From Oscillospiraceae bacterium (lineage in GTDB: Bacteria > Bacillota > Clostridia > Oscillospirales > Ruminococcaceae): a stretch of DNA of 56,254 bases. Positions 56,160 through 56,254 of the stretch are shown in pieces (the stretch's first letter is position 1; each line of letters starts with the position of its first letter). The stretch spans positions 1 to 56,254 of the forward strand of contig SVNC01000012.1 of NCBI GenBank assembly GCA_015067025.1, written 5' to 3'. The position numbers were made by a program, and so were the translations under genes. Below the pieces are notes generated by a model. It saw only the letters and a list, made by a program, of their open reading frames with translations, did not search any database and was not told the origin of the DNA.

Positions 56160-56254
56160 TATTTCGAAAAACGATCATAGTAAATTTTCTTTTTTTCTTC
56201 TTGAAGTGAAATAATAAAAAGATATCAGTACTATTATAAGCAGCGAAATTATCT

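Overview
The window looks like chromosome from a low-to-moderate-GC, obligately anaerobic gut Firmicute of the Oscillospiraceae/Ruminococcus type. The supporting signs are sigma-A promoters with near-invariant 17-bp spacers and TG-extended -10 boxes, strong AAGGAGG ribosome binding sites, several BspA-type leucine-rich-repeat (LRR_5) proteins, a GH43 xylan/arabinan glycosidase beside a sodium:solute symporter, a phenylacetate-CoA ligase, a CotH protein and an SARP-type regulator. This is inferred from gene content; the species cannot be named from sequence alone.

Layout. 0-0.8 kb: a visibly GC-richer pair (DUF6809-like protein and a lipoprotein whose frame is broken), resembling accessory DNA. 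1-4 kb: proB-proA operon with a membrane protein, minus strand. 4-5.5 kb: YifB/ComM ATPase. 5.7-7.8 kb: phosphoglucomutase and ribosomal protein L31. 7.9-12.5 kb: response regulator, histidine kinase and an ABC transporter with fused ATPase and FtsX-like permease. 12.5-20 kb: nine co-directional minus-strand genes, mostly paralogous lipoproteins and membrane-anchored proteins of unknown function. 20.3-23.5 kb: symporter plus GH43. 23.5-26.9 kb: ECF sigma factor with a putative anti-sigma factor carrying a very large LRR_5 exterior. 27-30.2 kb: phenylacetate-CoA ligase and two lipoproteins. 30.3-36 kb: ilvE, lipoprotein and glyS; HAD phosphatase, metallophosphoesterase and dCMP deaminase. 36.2-37.7 kb: HMGL-like barrel protein and a NimA-like flavoprotein. 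38-42.2 kb: SARP regulator with a degenerate GGDEF-like tail, then a degenerate-GGDEF/EAL protein fused to a beta-helix. 42.2-48.1 kb: YgjP-like metallopeptidase, GNATs, CotH protein, S1 protein. 48.1-49.8 kb: hairpin repeats, a SLOG protein and two XRE regulators that look duplicated. 49.8-53.5 kb: prmA, a small membrane protein, recD2. 53.5-56 kb: LRR_5 surface protein and a response regulator with an intact GGDEF domain.

How genes work together. The sensor kinase, regulator and ABC transporter probably form one envelope-stress or peptide-resistance module. The ECF sigma/LRR pair is probably a transmembrane surface-signal pathway; its LRR blocks share a header with the separate LRR protein at 53.5 kb. 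The best candidate for an undescribed system is a split cyclic-di-GMP network: REC-GGDEF at 54.6 kb (likely cyclase), GGDEF*-EAL-beta-helix at 39.4 kb (likely phosphodiesterase with an unprecedented-looking tail) and the SARP regulator at 38 kb, whose C-terminal domain is homologous to the extra C-terminal domain of the cyclase. A second candidate is the modular paralogue array at 12.5-20 kb. A structured repeat array built from ACTTCAC units and perfect hairpins lies at 47.1-47.2 kb. No rRNA, tRNA, CRISPR array, insertion sequence or known riboswitch class was seen.
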